Below are positions 8,283 through 15,693 of a DNA stretch of 64,000 bases, piece by piece. Source of the stretch: Prochlorococcus marinus CUG1438 (GTDB lineage Bacteria; Cyanobacteriota; Cyanobacteriia; PCC-6307; Cyanobiaceae). The stretch is taken from NCBI GenBank assembly GCA_017644325.1, contig JAEPLS010000001.1:372001-436000 (forward strand), given 5' to 3'. Position numbers and translations under genes: made by a program. The notes under the pieces were generated by a model. It searched no databases. It was not told where the DNA came from and saw nothing but the letters and a program-made list of their open reading frames with translations. Position 1 is the first letter of the stretch. Each line of letters begins with the position of its first letter.

Positions 8283-8307
8283 TTTGCATATATCTAACGT
8301 AAAGCCG
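8283..8307. repeat. Right inner arm pair of cassette B-C
   Basis: TTTGCATATAT (8283-8293) and CTAACGTAAAG (8294-8304) are followed by CCG, 40 bp before the core at 8347. An almost identical pair (TTTGCATATAT, CTCACTGAAAA, CCG; 6617-6641) precedes core A at the same distance. Confidence 0.7.
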
Positions 8308-8343
8308 ATAATTTTAAGTTATAACTGGGTTCTTAAAATCCGT

Positions 8344-8360
8344 TTATTCCCACTCAATAG
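8344..8360 (-). repeat. guaA 3'-end copy C (att-core-like)
   Basis: The minus strand reads CTATTGAGTGGGAATAA, encoding Ile-Glu-Trp-Glu-stop. Similarity to the guaA locus continues downstream: the sequence TATAACTGGGTT occurs at the same relative position beside this copy and beside guaA itself. Confidence 0.85.
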
Positions 8361-8421
8361 AACCATCGTAAAAGACCCCTCAACTTCTATTGGTATGATT
8401 GACATGTGTAAAATCATAAGT

Positions 8422-8443
8422 TTCGCAACAAACCAGCAACAAA
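8422..8443. repeat. Left arm doublet of cassette C-D
   Basis: TTCGCAACAAA (8422-8432) and CCAGCAACAAA (8433-8443) start 75 bp from the core at 8347. Confidence 0.8.
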
Positions 8444-8514
8444 GTTAAACCAATAATTCTTTATACTTTTGAACGATATTTATTTAAGTATGTAGAAAGT
8501 CAATAATAAAAAAT

Positions 8515-8985
8515 CTACTTTTGAAAGCATGTTCCGTAATGAAGAGAAAAAGAATACCCACGATTATCTTGCATATGATTTGCGGTAGAAATTTTCATTG
8601 AATTTAAATCTAGTGTCATAGTTGTTGAAGCAAGACCACCATTTAATGTTTCCATTTCCTCTTTCCTAAAAGCAACTATCTTATTATTTTTATCATTCAT
8701 AATATTAAAATAATAAATTAGATCATAATTTTTCCCTTCAAAAAAAAGGGTCTCTCTTTTAACTACTATCTTATTTATTTGATTAACTTCCAAATCCCAA
8801 TTCATATTTTTAATATTTTCCCAAACCTCTCCTTCCCATCTTTGAATATGTGTTTTAACATCACAGTTTAATTTAATAGTTTGAGCATTTAATTTTTCAG
8901 AAAACATAAAAAGAAAAAGTGGATTTATTAAAAAACTTATCGGTATTAAAAATTTACAAAAATATTTTCTGAATTGAATAGACAA
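8515..8985 (-). CDS. Small exported protein, cassette cargo
   Basis: This 156-residue protein starts at TTG 8985, the only start that retains the signal peptide. A hydrophobic segment spans about residues 10-28, with probable cleavage after LNAQ. The mature part has two cysteines (LNCDVK and GTCFQK), again one near each end. I do not recognise the family, but size, export signal and terminal cysteine pair resemble the cargo at 6842-7219. It lies entirely between the arms of one cassette. Confidence 0.6.
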   Translation of the reverse strand: MSIQFRKYFCKFLIPISFLINPLFLFMFSEKLNAQTIKLNCDVKTHIQRWEGEVWENIKNMNWDLEVNQINKIVVKRETLFFEGKNYDLIYYFNIMNDKNNKIVAFRKEEMETLNGGLASTTMTLDLNSMKISTANHMQDNRGYSFSLHYGTCFQK

Positions 8986-9058
8986 AACCTTAAGAACAAA
9001 AATTACTCTTAAAAGAAATTTAATAATAATTGATTTCTACATGAAGAGAAAAAAATAT

Positions 9059-9080
9059 TTTGCAATAAACTTGCAACAAA
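9059..9080. repeat. Right outer arm doublet of cassette C-D
   Basis: TTTGCAATAAA (9059-9069) and CTTGCAACAAA (9070-9080) share the GCAACAAA signature with the left end at 8422. They start 136 bp before the core at 9195. Confidence 0.75.
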
Positions 9081-9129
9081 TATAAGTATTAATATCTTAG
9101 TTATATTCAAATTTTATCTTTAAAGATTT

Positions 9130-9154
9130 AGTAAAACAAACTCCCAACAAACCG
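9130..9154. repeat. Right inner arm doublet of cassette C-D
   Basis: AGTAAAACAAA (9130-9140) and CTCCCAACAAA (9141-9151) are followed by CCG, ending 41 bp before the core at 9195. Confidence 0.75.
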
Positions 9155-9191
9155 CAAGAATGGCGATATGACTACACTTTAACCCTATGGT

Positions 9192-9208
9192 TTATTCCCA
9201 CTCAATAA
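9192..9208 (-). repeat. guaA 3'-end copy D (att-core-like)
   Basis: The minus strand reads TTATTGAGTGGGAATAA after GGAGGTA, encoding Ile-Ile-Glu-Trp-Glu-stop. It is the closest displaced copy to the real guaA end and bounds the three-gene cassette. Confidence 0.85.
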
Positions 9209-9277
9209 TACCTCCAAAAAGGTGAATAAAAAGGACAGTTATATCAAGGGGTTTGAGCTAATTATAACACAAATTTT

Positions 9278-9301
9278 TCTACGGGAAACCCTCGGGAAAC
9301 C
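9278..9301. repeat. Left arm doublet of cassette D-guaA
   Basis: TCTACGGGAAA (9278-9288) and CCCTCGGGAAA (9289-9299) are followed by CC. They start 83 bp from the core at 9195, slightly farther than the 75 bp in the other three cassettes. Confidence 0.8.
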
Positions 9302-9365
9302 TATAGTTTGAGGCGCAATATTTGTCATATTGACAGGATAATTAAAATTAATATAAAAAATCATT

Positions 9366-9716
9366 TTGAAAAAACTATTTCTTCTATTATTAATATTTGG
9401 TTTTAATACCCCTGCTAATACAGAACAATATAAAAGGCACAAATATACCTGCCCAGAATCGCAAGGTGAATGTACTGAAGGCGAAAGAGCAGCAATTAAA
9501 TTAGTTAATAACAACTATTGGAAAATGCTTACAAAAAGGATTGAACGTAATACTCATTACAAATATCCTTGGTATTGGATTTATAAAAGGGGAGAATGCA
9601 AATATGCAGTCGGAGCAAAAGAGGATATGTCTACTCATACAGTCACTATGGAATGGATAGATGTTGATATTTGCGAGAAGACCACTAAGTTAATAGATCT
9701 TAGTCGTCGTAGGTAA
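9366..9716 (+). CDS. Small exported protein, first gene of cassette operon
   Basis: This 116-residue protein begins at TTG with MKKLFLLLLIFGFN, a clear signal peptide probably cleaved after ANT-E. The mature part has four cysteines (TCPES, GECTE, GECKY, DICEK) and many aromatic and charged residues, so a disulfide-stabilised periplasmic protein is plausible. I do not recognise the family. Its TAA shares one base with the ATG of the next gene (TAATG), indicating coupled translation. Confidence 0.65.
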   Translation: MKKLFLLLLIFGFNTPANTEQYKRHKYTCPESQGECTEGERAAIKLVNNNYWKMLTKRIERNTHYKYPWYWIYKRGECKYAVGAKEDMSTHTVTMEWIDVDICEKTTKLIDLSRRR

Positions 9717-10279
9717 TGAAACTCTTACTCCTTTTGCCACTTTTATTAGGTTTTATTCCTTCAGTTAAAGCAGATTCATTTTGCACTCTCATAAGTGAAT
9801 CAGAACCAAATGTCTCGCTTAAAATGCATAAACCATATGGAGGTTGGGGTGTTGGAACTTTAAGTTATAAAAATGACCCAGAATATCTCTTAAAAATTGG
9901 AATCTCAAATGGTTATGGAGGTCAATATTATCACTTGAAAAATTATTTACCCAATTCAATATCTTATGATCCGAAACTTAAATATCACTACCTAAAACAT
10001 GAAAAACTAGAAACAATAGGTTATGGACCCTTCGTTAATTTTGTTGGAAACCAGTTAGCAAGATCAACCCCGGAAGCACATAGAAAATCAGGAAAACTTA
10101 AAGCATTTATGCCAAATTTAGCGTCTCTTTATTACTATTCTCTCTCAGGTAATACAAAAAAAGGAGAATATGGGAGATTTAATCTTTCAACAAAGATGGA
10201 ATCAATCTTGAATGCATCGGAAGGATTTTTTATTGACTCTGGTGGATGTAGAAAATATTTTGCTTATGGATGGGATTAG
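9716..10279 (+). CDS. Small exported protein, second gene of cassette operon
   Basis: This 187-residue protein has the signal peptide MKLLLLLPLLLGFIPSVKA-D. The mature domain is rich in glycine, tyrosine and lysine (KPYGGWGVGTLSYKND, ISNGYGGQYYHL), with one cysteine near each end (SFCTL, GGCRK). I do not recognise a family. Start codon and upstream stop overlap by one base, and the gene's own stop overlaps the next start, so the three genes form a tight operon. Confidence 0.65.
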   Translation: MKLLLLLPLLLGFIPSVKADSFCTLISESEPNVSLKMHKPYGGWGVGTLSYKNDPEYLLKIGISNGYGGQYYHLKNYLPNSISYDPKLKYHYLKHEKLETIGYGPFVNFVGNQLARSTPEAHRKSGKLKAFMPNLASLYYYSLSGNTKKGEYGRFNLSTKMESILNASEGFFIDSGGCRKYFAYGWD

Positions 10280-10674
10280 TGAATAAATTTAGTTTATTGT
10301 CCTTGTTTTTTTTAACTTTCTTATCTCCAATAAAATCCGAAATGCAGGAAAATAAAGAATATTCGAAGTATTCTTTTTATTCACAATGTTTAGACAAATC
10401 AGAACTAAAAATGAATAACGGATTAGTTATTGGATGTTCTTTGCAAGCACAAGAAAAACTTGATGCTCTCATCAAAATAAGAATCAATTCAAAAGGAAAA
10501 TGTTATGGGATATATGCATCTCATGCTTGCACATTAAAAAAAAGTCAAGAGGCATTTGAGAAATATGTTAATGCTACATGTAAAGAAAATAGATATGGTG
10601 GGCATTACGAATATTGCGAAATGATGCTCAAAAAAGATAGGTTAAAATGGTTAGATAAGACCTTAGGCACTTAA
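10279..10674 (+). CDS. Small exported cysteine-rich protein, third gene of cassette operon
   Basis: Starting at GTG 10279 (TAGTG overlap, like the TAATG upstream) the protein has about 131 residues; an in-frame ATG at 10270 would add three. The N-terminus is a signal peptide ending near IKSE. Six cysteines lie in the mature part (SQCLD, IGCSL, GKCYG, HACTL, ATCKE, EYCEM). The pattern recalls small cysteine-rich periplasmic proteins such as LprI/DUF1311, but only faintly. Function unknown. Confidence 0.6.
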   Translation: MNKFSLLSLFFLTFLSPIKSEMQENKEYSKYSFYSQCLDKSELKMNNGLVIGCSLQAQEKLDALIKIRINSKGKCYGIYASHACTLKKSQEAFEKYVNATCKENRYGGHYEYCEMMLKKDRLKWLDKTLGT

Positions 10675-10755
10675 TAAAGCATATTTTGAAAGATTTTGGC
10701 AACCTTTAATGAATTTTTGCTTCCTTAGATCCATTGGAAATAGGTTTATAAAATT

Positions 10756-10779
10756 TCCACGGGAAAGCCAGGGAAACCA
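10756..10779. repeat. Right arm doublet beside guaA
   Basis: TCCACGGGAAA (10756-10766) and GCCAGGGAAA (10767-10776) are followed by CCA. They match the left end of the same cassette at 9278. The doublet ends 41 bp before the guaA-end core (10820), the same spacing as at cores B and D. Confidence 0.8.
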
Positions 10780-10816
10780 TGTTTTTGAATCTATAACTGG
10801 GTTTATACCCTACGCT

Positions 10817-10833
10817 TCACTCCCACTCAATAG
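10817..10833 (-). repeat. guaA 3' end serving as att core (copy E)
   Basis: The minus strand reads CTATTGAGTGGGAGTGA, the authentic end of guaA. Copies A to D repeat it with TAA or a point change. Bacterial guaA 3' ends are known insertion hotspots for tyrosine-recombinase elements. Confidence 0.8.
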
Positions 10834-12403
10834 TTCCAGGAGGCTTGCTTGTAATATCATAAACAACTCTATTCACTGAATTTACTTCATTAACGATTCT
10901 ATTTGAAATTCTCTCTAAAATTTGAAAAGGTATTTTTGACCAGTCTGCAGTCATCCCATCTTCACTAGATACGCAACGTAAAACTATTGGCCAAGCATAT
11001 GTTCTTTTATCCCCCATAACTCCTACAGTTTTTACGGGTAATAATACTGCAAAAGCCTGCCATATATCATCATAAAGACCTGACTTCTTAATTTCATCTC
11101 TAACTATCCAATCTGCATCTCTCAAACATTCAAGTTTTTCGTTGGTAACCTCTCCCAGAATTCTTATAGCCAACCCTGGTCCTGGGAAAGGATGTCTTTT
11201 TATGATTTGATCAGGCAAACCCAAAGCAGTACCTAATTTTCTGACTTCATCCTTAAAAAGCGTTCTCAATGGCTCGACTAATTTAAATTGTAAATCTTTG
11301 GGTAATCCGCCCACATTATGATGACTCTTTATTTTTACAGCTATTCTCTCACCTGTATTTGGATCAATATTAGTACCAGCACTTTCGATAACATCGGGAT
11401 ATAGAGTACCTTGTGCAAGGTACTGAAAAGGGCCTAGTCTATTACTTTCTTCTTCAAATACTCTAATAAATTCTTCACCAATAATTTTCCTTTTTTGTTC
11501 TGGATCAGTAATCCCCTTTAATTTTGCAATAAACCTTTCCCTTGCATTGATATATTCAACCTTAATATGAAATTTCTTATCAAAAAAATCCATTAAAAAT
11601 TCAGGTTCACCTTTTCTCATAAAACCTTGATCTATAAACATACAAGTCAGATTATTTCCAATCGCTTTATTGAGAAGAAAAGCAAGAGTTGAAGAGTCAA
11701 CTCCTCCTGACAATGCGAGTAAAACTTTCTTATTGCAAACTTGCTCTCTTATGGTCGGAATAGTTTCCTCTAAAAAAGTCTCAGTTGTCCAATCCGCTGA
11801 ACAACTAGATATTTTGTAAACGAAATTTTTAATTACTGCCATTCCATACTCTGAATGAATGACTTCAGGATGAAATTGAACACCATATAATTTCCTTCTA
11901 TCATTTGCAATTGCCGCATGAATTGTGTTCTCAGTATGCGCAATTTTATTAAATCCATCAGGCAAAGAATTTATTGAATCGCCATGACTCATCCACATTA
12001 TGGATTTATCCATTACATCAGAGAGAAGGTCGCATTCTAAATCTATATTTAATGGTGCTCTGCCGTACTCAGCTTTTTTATTTGCAGAAATTACAGTTCC
12101 TCCAAGTTCTTTGACCATTAATTGCATTCCATAGCATATACCAAAAATAGGAATGCCTAAATCAAAAATTTTTTCATCACACTTGGGAGCATTTTGTTCA
12201 TAAACAGAATTCGGTCCCCCACTTAAAATGATCCCTTGTGGATTAATATTATTAATATCTTGGATTGAAATACGATTACTAACAACAAGAGAATAAACAT
12301 TAATTTCTCTAATTCTTCTAGCAATCAACTCAGAATATTGAGATCCGAAATCTAAAATTAATATTGAGGGATCTCTTTCTTTTTTTAAAGATTTTTGACT
12401 CAT
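10817..12403 (-). CDS. guaA: GMP synthase (glutamine-hydrolysing)
   Basis: GuaA converts XMP to GMP using glutamine and ATP. The 528-residue protein has the class I amidotransferase domain first (nucleophile in GICYGMQLM near residue 87; FHPEVIHSE histidine and glutamate near 176). The ATP-pyrophosphatase domain follows with P-loop ALSGGVDSS near residue 229, then the dimerisation domain ending PGTIEWE. The length is normal. It follows cbiD on the same strand with a 48-base gap. The last codons are the sequence repeated through the downstream cassette array. Confidence 0.97.
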   Translation of the reverse strand: MSQKSLKKERDPSILILDFGSQYSELIARRIREINVYSLVVSNRISIQDINNINPQGIILSGGPNSVYEQNAPKCDEKIFDLGIPIFGICYGMQLMVKELGGTVISANKKAEYGRAPLNIDLECDLLSDVMDKSIMWMSHGDSINSLPDGFNKIAHTENTIHAAIANDRRKLYGVQFHPEVIHSEYGMAVIKNFVYKISSCSADWTTETFLEETIPTIREQVCNKKVLLALSGGVDSSTLAFLLNKAIGNNLTCMFIDQGFMRKGEPEFLMDFFDKKFHIKVEYINARERFIAKLKGITDPEQKRKIIGEEFIRVFEEESNRLGPFQYLAQGTLYPDVIESAGTNIDPNTGERIAVKIKSHHNVGGLPKDLQFKLVEPLRTLFKDEVRKLGTALGLPDQIIKRHPFPGPGLAIRILGEVTNEKLECLRDADWIVRDEIKKSGLYDDIWQAFAVLLPVKTVGVMGDKRTYAWPIVLRCVSSEDGMTADWSKIPFQILERISNRIVNEVNSVNRVVYDITSKPPGTIEWE

Positions 12404-12451
12404 GTATAAAAGTTAGCTCAATTTATTTGCAAAAGCATAATCAATAAAAAA

Positions 12452-13600
12452 TTAATCGTATCGAAATTTTGAAATATAGTCCTTACCATTAACTCCGGAC
12501 CACCTTATTTTTCTTTTTCTATCAAAAATAATTGCGGCAATTTTCATATCGGTTTTTGTATATCTCTTAACATATTCCAAAGAACGACTTTCAATGGTAT
12601 TTGATAAATTTTTAAATAATCTATCAGCTACTGATTTATTAAAACCTTCGAGAAATAGTAAAGCATCCTCAAGTGTATTTGATTTAGATAGATTGACTAT
12701 TACTTCAAATGGAATTTTTTCTTTCACTGCTAAATAAACAAGAATCTCTATCCTCCCATCAGCCAAATGATTATGAGTATGAAAAATTCCTCCTGCTAAT
12801 TTAATTAATTTTCCATGATAACCAAAAAGGATAACAGTTCTGAAATTTTTTACTGCAGCATCAACTAGTAATGGTCCTATCCAGTTACCAACTTTTATAA
12901 TTGGCAATTTAACATTAGACATTTTGGCCAAATTAAAACCATTTTCCCCGATAACAAAAACAACTTGTCCATTAAAATCATTTTTAATTAAATTTGCTAG
13001 CTCATTTTTAGCTTTTTCTAATTGATCAGGTGAAGCACTTGAATAAGTTTCAGCAGATGTACCAATAATTGATAATCCATCAACGATACCAAATGACTTA
13101 TTACTAGTTCTTTCAGCCAAGAACTCTCCATTTGGAAAAATGATTTCTAAATTCAAATTAAAACCTGCTGGAATTGTATCCATTAAATTTTCATTTAAAA
13201 CCTCTTTTGCAAAATCAGAAATACATATTTCTGACGTCTTCTCATTAACACCGACACCAGATCCAGCAATAATATTTATTTTATTTGTATTAACAAAGCT
13301 TTTTAATGAAGTTTTTTCTAAAGAAACTATTGTCCAAATTTCTAAATTTTGAGTAATATCAAGATCTAATCCAGAGTTAGCAAAAGAAATTCCTAATACA
13401 TGAGACTTTTCTTTAAGAAAGCCAACAGAATGTACCTCTATTTTTATTTGTTTTTTTTCATTAGGAATTTTAATTAGTTCATAATTCTCAAATGAAAATC
13501 CTACCAATTTTTTTAAAGCAGCTTTAGAAGCGCCAGCAACCCACAAAGGTAAAGAAAATCCTTTTTTCAAATCAAGTAATTGAAAAATATTTAATGACAA
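12452..13600 (-). CDS. cbiD: Cobalt-precorrin-5B (C1)-methyltransferase
   Basis: CbiD methylates C1 in the anaerobic cobalamin pathway, here leading to pseudocobalamin as known for marine cyanobacteria. The 382-residue protein matches the family in length. Family-like stretches are the N-terminal LPLWVAGASKAALKKL, the central IAGSGVGVN and the conserved SFGIVDGLSIIGTSAE. It is divergent from the aminotransferase gene, with 30 bases between them, and is followed by guaA on the same strand. Confidence 0.9.
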   Translation of the reverse strand: MSLNIFQLLDLKKGFSLPLWVAGASKAALKKLVGFSFENYELIKIPNEKKQIKIEVHSVGFLKEKSHVLGISFANSGLDLDITQNLEIWTIVSLEKTSLKSFVNTNKINIIAGSGVGVNEKTSEICISDFAKEVLNENLMDTIPAGFNLNLEIIFPNGEFLAERTSNKSFGIVDGLSIIGTSAETYSSASPDQLEKAKNELANLIKNDFNGQVVFVIGENGFNLAKMSNVKLPIIKVGNWIGPLLVDAAVKNFRTVILFGYHGKLIKLAGGIFHTHNHLADGRIEILVYLAVKEKIPFEVIVNLSKSNTLEDALLFLEGFNKSVADRLFKNLSNTIESRSLEYVKRYTKTDMKIAAIIFDRKRKIRWSGVNGKDYISKFRYD

Positions 13601-13630
13601 CTAATCTAAGAATGACCTATTTAATAAAAA

Positions 13631-14794
13631 GTGGCCATACAACAAAAATTATCATTGATGATTCCAGGACCCACACCAGTTCCAGAAAAAGTTTTACAAG
13701 CATTAAGTAAGCATCCCATTGGCCATCGAAGTAAAGAGTTTCAAGAGCTTGTAGAAAGCACTACAAGAAATTTACAATGGCTCCATCAAACTAAAAATGA
13801 CGTATTAACAATTACTGGTAGTGGAACTGCCGCAATGGAAGCAGGAATAATAAATACGTTAAGTAAAGGAGATAAGGTAATTTGTGGAGAAAATGGAAAA
13901 TTTGGTGAAAGATGGGTAAAAGTTGCTACTGAATATGGATTAGATGTAATAAAGATTACTTCTGAATGGGGTAATCCCCTTAACCCTGAGGAATTCAAAA
14001 AAGTATTAAGAGAAGATATCCAAAAGGAAATAAAGGCTGTTATTTTAACTCATTCTGAAACTTCAACAGGTGTAATTAATGATCTAAAAACTATTAGCTC
14101 ATATATTCATGAACACAAAGAAGCATTATCTATCGTTGACTGCGTAACAAGTCTCGGGGCCTGTAATGTTCCAATAGATGAATGGAAATTAGATATCGTT
14201 GCTTCAGGATCACAAAAGGGATATATGATTCCTCCAGGCCTTAGTTTTGTAGCAGTAAGCCAAAAAGCATGGAACGCTGCAGAAAAAGCAAACTTACCAA
14301 AATTCTATTTAAATTTAAAATCCTACAAAAAAAGTCTTTTAAATAACAGTAATCCATTCACTCCCGCAGTAAATTTAGTTTTTGCTTTAGATGAAGCTCT
14401 AAAAATGATGAAAGAAGAAGGTTTAGACAATATTTTTCTTAGACACAGTAAACATAAACTAGCAATAAGCAAGGCTGTAAAAGCTTTAAATCTAAAATTA
14501 TTTGCTGATGAAAAATATTTAAGTCCTTCAATTACTGCTATAGAAACTGGAGAACTGGATGCTGAAGTATTTAGAAAAATAATAAAAAACAAATACGATA
14601 TTTTACTTGCTGGCGGTCAAGATCACCTGAAAGGGAAAATATTTAGAGTTGGGCACTTAGGATATGTAAACGATAGAGATATAATTACTGTCATTTCTGC
14701 GATTAGTAATACACTTCTTGAATTAGGTAAAATAACAGCTGAGGAAGTTGGTGCAGCATTAGTAACTGTATCTAAACATCTTGAATCAAATTAA
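13631..14794 (+). CDS. Class V aminotransferase, serine/alanine-glyoxylate type
   Basis: This 387-residue PLP enzyme belongs to the alanine-glyoxylate / serine-pyruvate aminotransferase group, used by cyanobacteria in photorespiratory glycolate metabolism. The N-terminal MIPGPTPVPEKV, the TGSGTAAMEA phosphate-binding turn and the ASGSQKGYMIPPG segment with the PLP lysine near residue 197 are visible. GTG at 13631 is the start. The substrate cannot be fixed from sequence alone. Confidence 0.9.
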   Translation: MAIQQKLSLMIPGPTPVPEKVLQALSKHPIGHRSKEFQELVESTTRNLQWLHQTKNDVLTITGSGTAAMEAGIINTLSKGDKVICGENGKFGERWVKVATEYGLDVIKITSEWGNPLNPEEFKKVLREDIQKEIKAVILTHSETSTGVINDLKTISSYIHEHKEALSIVDCVTSLGACNVPIDEWKLDIVASGSQKGYMIPPGLSFVAVSQKAWNAAEKANLPKFYLNLKSYKKSLLNNSNPFTPAVNLVFALDEALKMMKEEGLDNIFLRHSKHKLAISKAVKALNLKLFADEKYLSPSITAIETGELDAEVFRKIIKNKYDILLAGGQDHLKGKIFRVGHLGYVNDRDIITVISAISNTLLELGKITAEEVGAALVTVSKHLESN

Positions 14795-14795
14795 G

Positions 14796-15002
14796 TTAAG
14801 TACCTGGCTCTTCTACATTTCCTCCTAATTCAACAATCTTTTTTCTAAGAATGATTGATCTTTTTTCATCTCCTTTAGTTTGAGCAATTGCGAGAGCAAA
14901 TTCTAATTTTTCAAGCTGGTGACCACCCTCAAAAAAAGATAGTTTTTTCTTTATGCGGCTTTTATTAGCTGTGTATGAAATTTGTGAAGACATAAAATTC
15001 AT
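14796..15002 (-). CDS. Small conserved-looking hypothetical protein
   Basis: Up to 68 residues; the second Met (MSSQIS, 14990) may be the real start. The protein is charged and probably helical (LEKLEFALAIAQTKGDEKRSIILRKKIVELGG). It has no signal peptide and ends one base after the convergent aminotransferase stop. I recognise no domain. The lack of a larger competing ORF and the close packing support it as a real gene. Confidence 0.6.
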   Translation of the reverse strand: MNFMSSQISYTANKSRIKKKLSFFEGGHQLEKLEFALAIAQTKGDEKRSIILRKKIVELGGNVEEPGT

Positions 15003-15124
15003 GCTTTAAGTATTATTATGCCAATAAAAGGGGACATTACGAGAGGAAAACAAAATATAGTTAGACCATAAACCCAAGAAAAATAAATTTCTTCTAATAT
15101 TATGTCCAAACATCCCTAAAATTT

Positions 15125-15637
15125 ATGCCAAACATAAATCTAATTTATTACCTAATTGCTGGTGGAATTTTTGGCGCTTTAGCTCTAAAAACGGGCATCC
15201 CTGCCGCTCCTCTTGCGGGGGCTTTAATTGGCGCGAGTATAGTCAGTATTAGTGGCAAAGTTGATGTAGCAAATTGGCCAGTTGGCACTAGAACAATATT
15301 GGAAATCGGAATTGGGACCGTTATTGGTACATCATTAACTAAAGATTCTTTATTAGATCTTCAAAGCTTATGGAAACCTGCAATATTAATAACTTTTACT
15401 TTAGTTACTACGGGATTAGCAATTGGATTATGGACAAGTCGATTACTAAATATAGATGTTATAACAACAATTCTAGGAGCTGCACCAGGAGGTATTAGTG
15501 GAATGAGTCTTGCTGGATCAGAATATGGAGTGGGAGCTGCAGTCGCAACTCTTCACGCAGTAAGATTAATTACTGTGCTTTTAATTATTCCTTTAGTCGT
15601 GAAATGCTTAAATCTATTTGGAATAATTAAATCTTAA
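15125..15637 (+). CDS. AbrB-family (COG3180-like) membrane protein
   Basis: This 170-residue, highly hydrophobic protein has about four to five membrane segments. It contains small-residue-rich loops typical of the AbrB duplication membrane family, including TGIPAAPLAGALIGAS and ILGAAPGGISGMSLAGSEYG. Full members carry two such modules in about 350 residues; this has one, the common single-module form in marine cyanobacteria. This is not the AbrB transcription factor. Its substrate or role is unknown. Confidence 0.75.
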   Translation: MPNINLIYYLIAGGIFGALALKTGIPAAPLAGALIGASIVSISGKVDVANWPVGTRTILEIGIGTVIGTSLTKDSLLDLQSLWKPAILITFTLVTTGLAIGLWTSRLLNIDVITTILGAAPGGISGMSLAGSEYGVGAAVATLHAVRLITVLLIIPLVVKCLNLFGIIKS

Positions 15638-15693
15638 ATTTCTATAGACATATTTCCAATAAAAGATATTTTTAAATAGATGAAATAAATCTA

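Larger units (their letters stand above)
7363..8343 (-). mobile_element. guaA-associated cassette 3 (B to C), ACGTAAAA type
   Basis: This unit of about 981 bp between copies B and C carries one TPR-protein gene. The left doublet is ATCACGTCAAC + CCCACGTAAAA, followed by CCG. On the right an outer doublet TCAAAGTAAAA + CCCACGTAAAA and an inner pair ending CTAACGTAAAG-CCG carry the same ACGTAAA signature. The matching ends argue that this unit entered as one piece. No recombinase is encoded. Confidence 0.65.
8344..9191 (-). mobile_element. guaA-associated cassette 2 (C to D), GCAACAAA type
   Basis: This unit of about 848 bp carries one small exported-protein gene. The left doublet is TTCGCAACAAA + CCAGCAACAAA. 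The right outer doublet is TTTGCAATAAA + CTTGCAACAAA, and the right inner doublet is AGTAAAACAAA + CTCCCAACAAA, followed by CCG. The CAACAAA signature is found at both ends and differs from the neighbouring cassettes. Confidence 0.65.
9192..10816 (+). mobile_element. guaA-associated cassette 1 (D to guaA), CGGGAAA type
   Basis: This unit of about 1625 bp directly abuts guaA and carries three overlapping plus-strand genes for exported proteins. The left doublet is TCTACGGGAAA + CCCTCGGGAAA (9278-9299). The right doublet is TCCACGGGAAA + GCCAGGGAAA (10756-10776). Being next to the intact guaA end, it would be the most recent insertion if the array grows by repeated insertion at guaA. No recombinase is encoded. 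Confidence 0.65.

Noticed and set aside
9239-9514. Minus-strand 91-residue ORF across the left end of the guaA-proximal cassette
   Set aside because: It spans the arm doublet and runs antisense to the signal-peptide gene at 9366; its composition is not protein-like.
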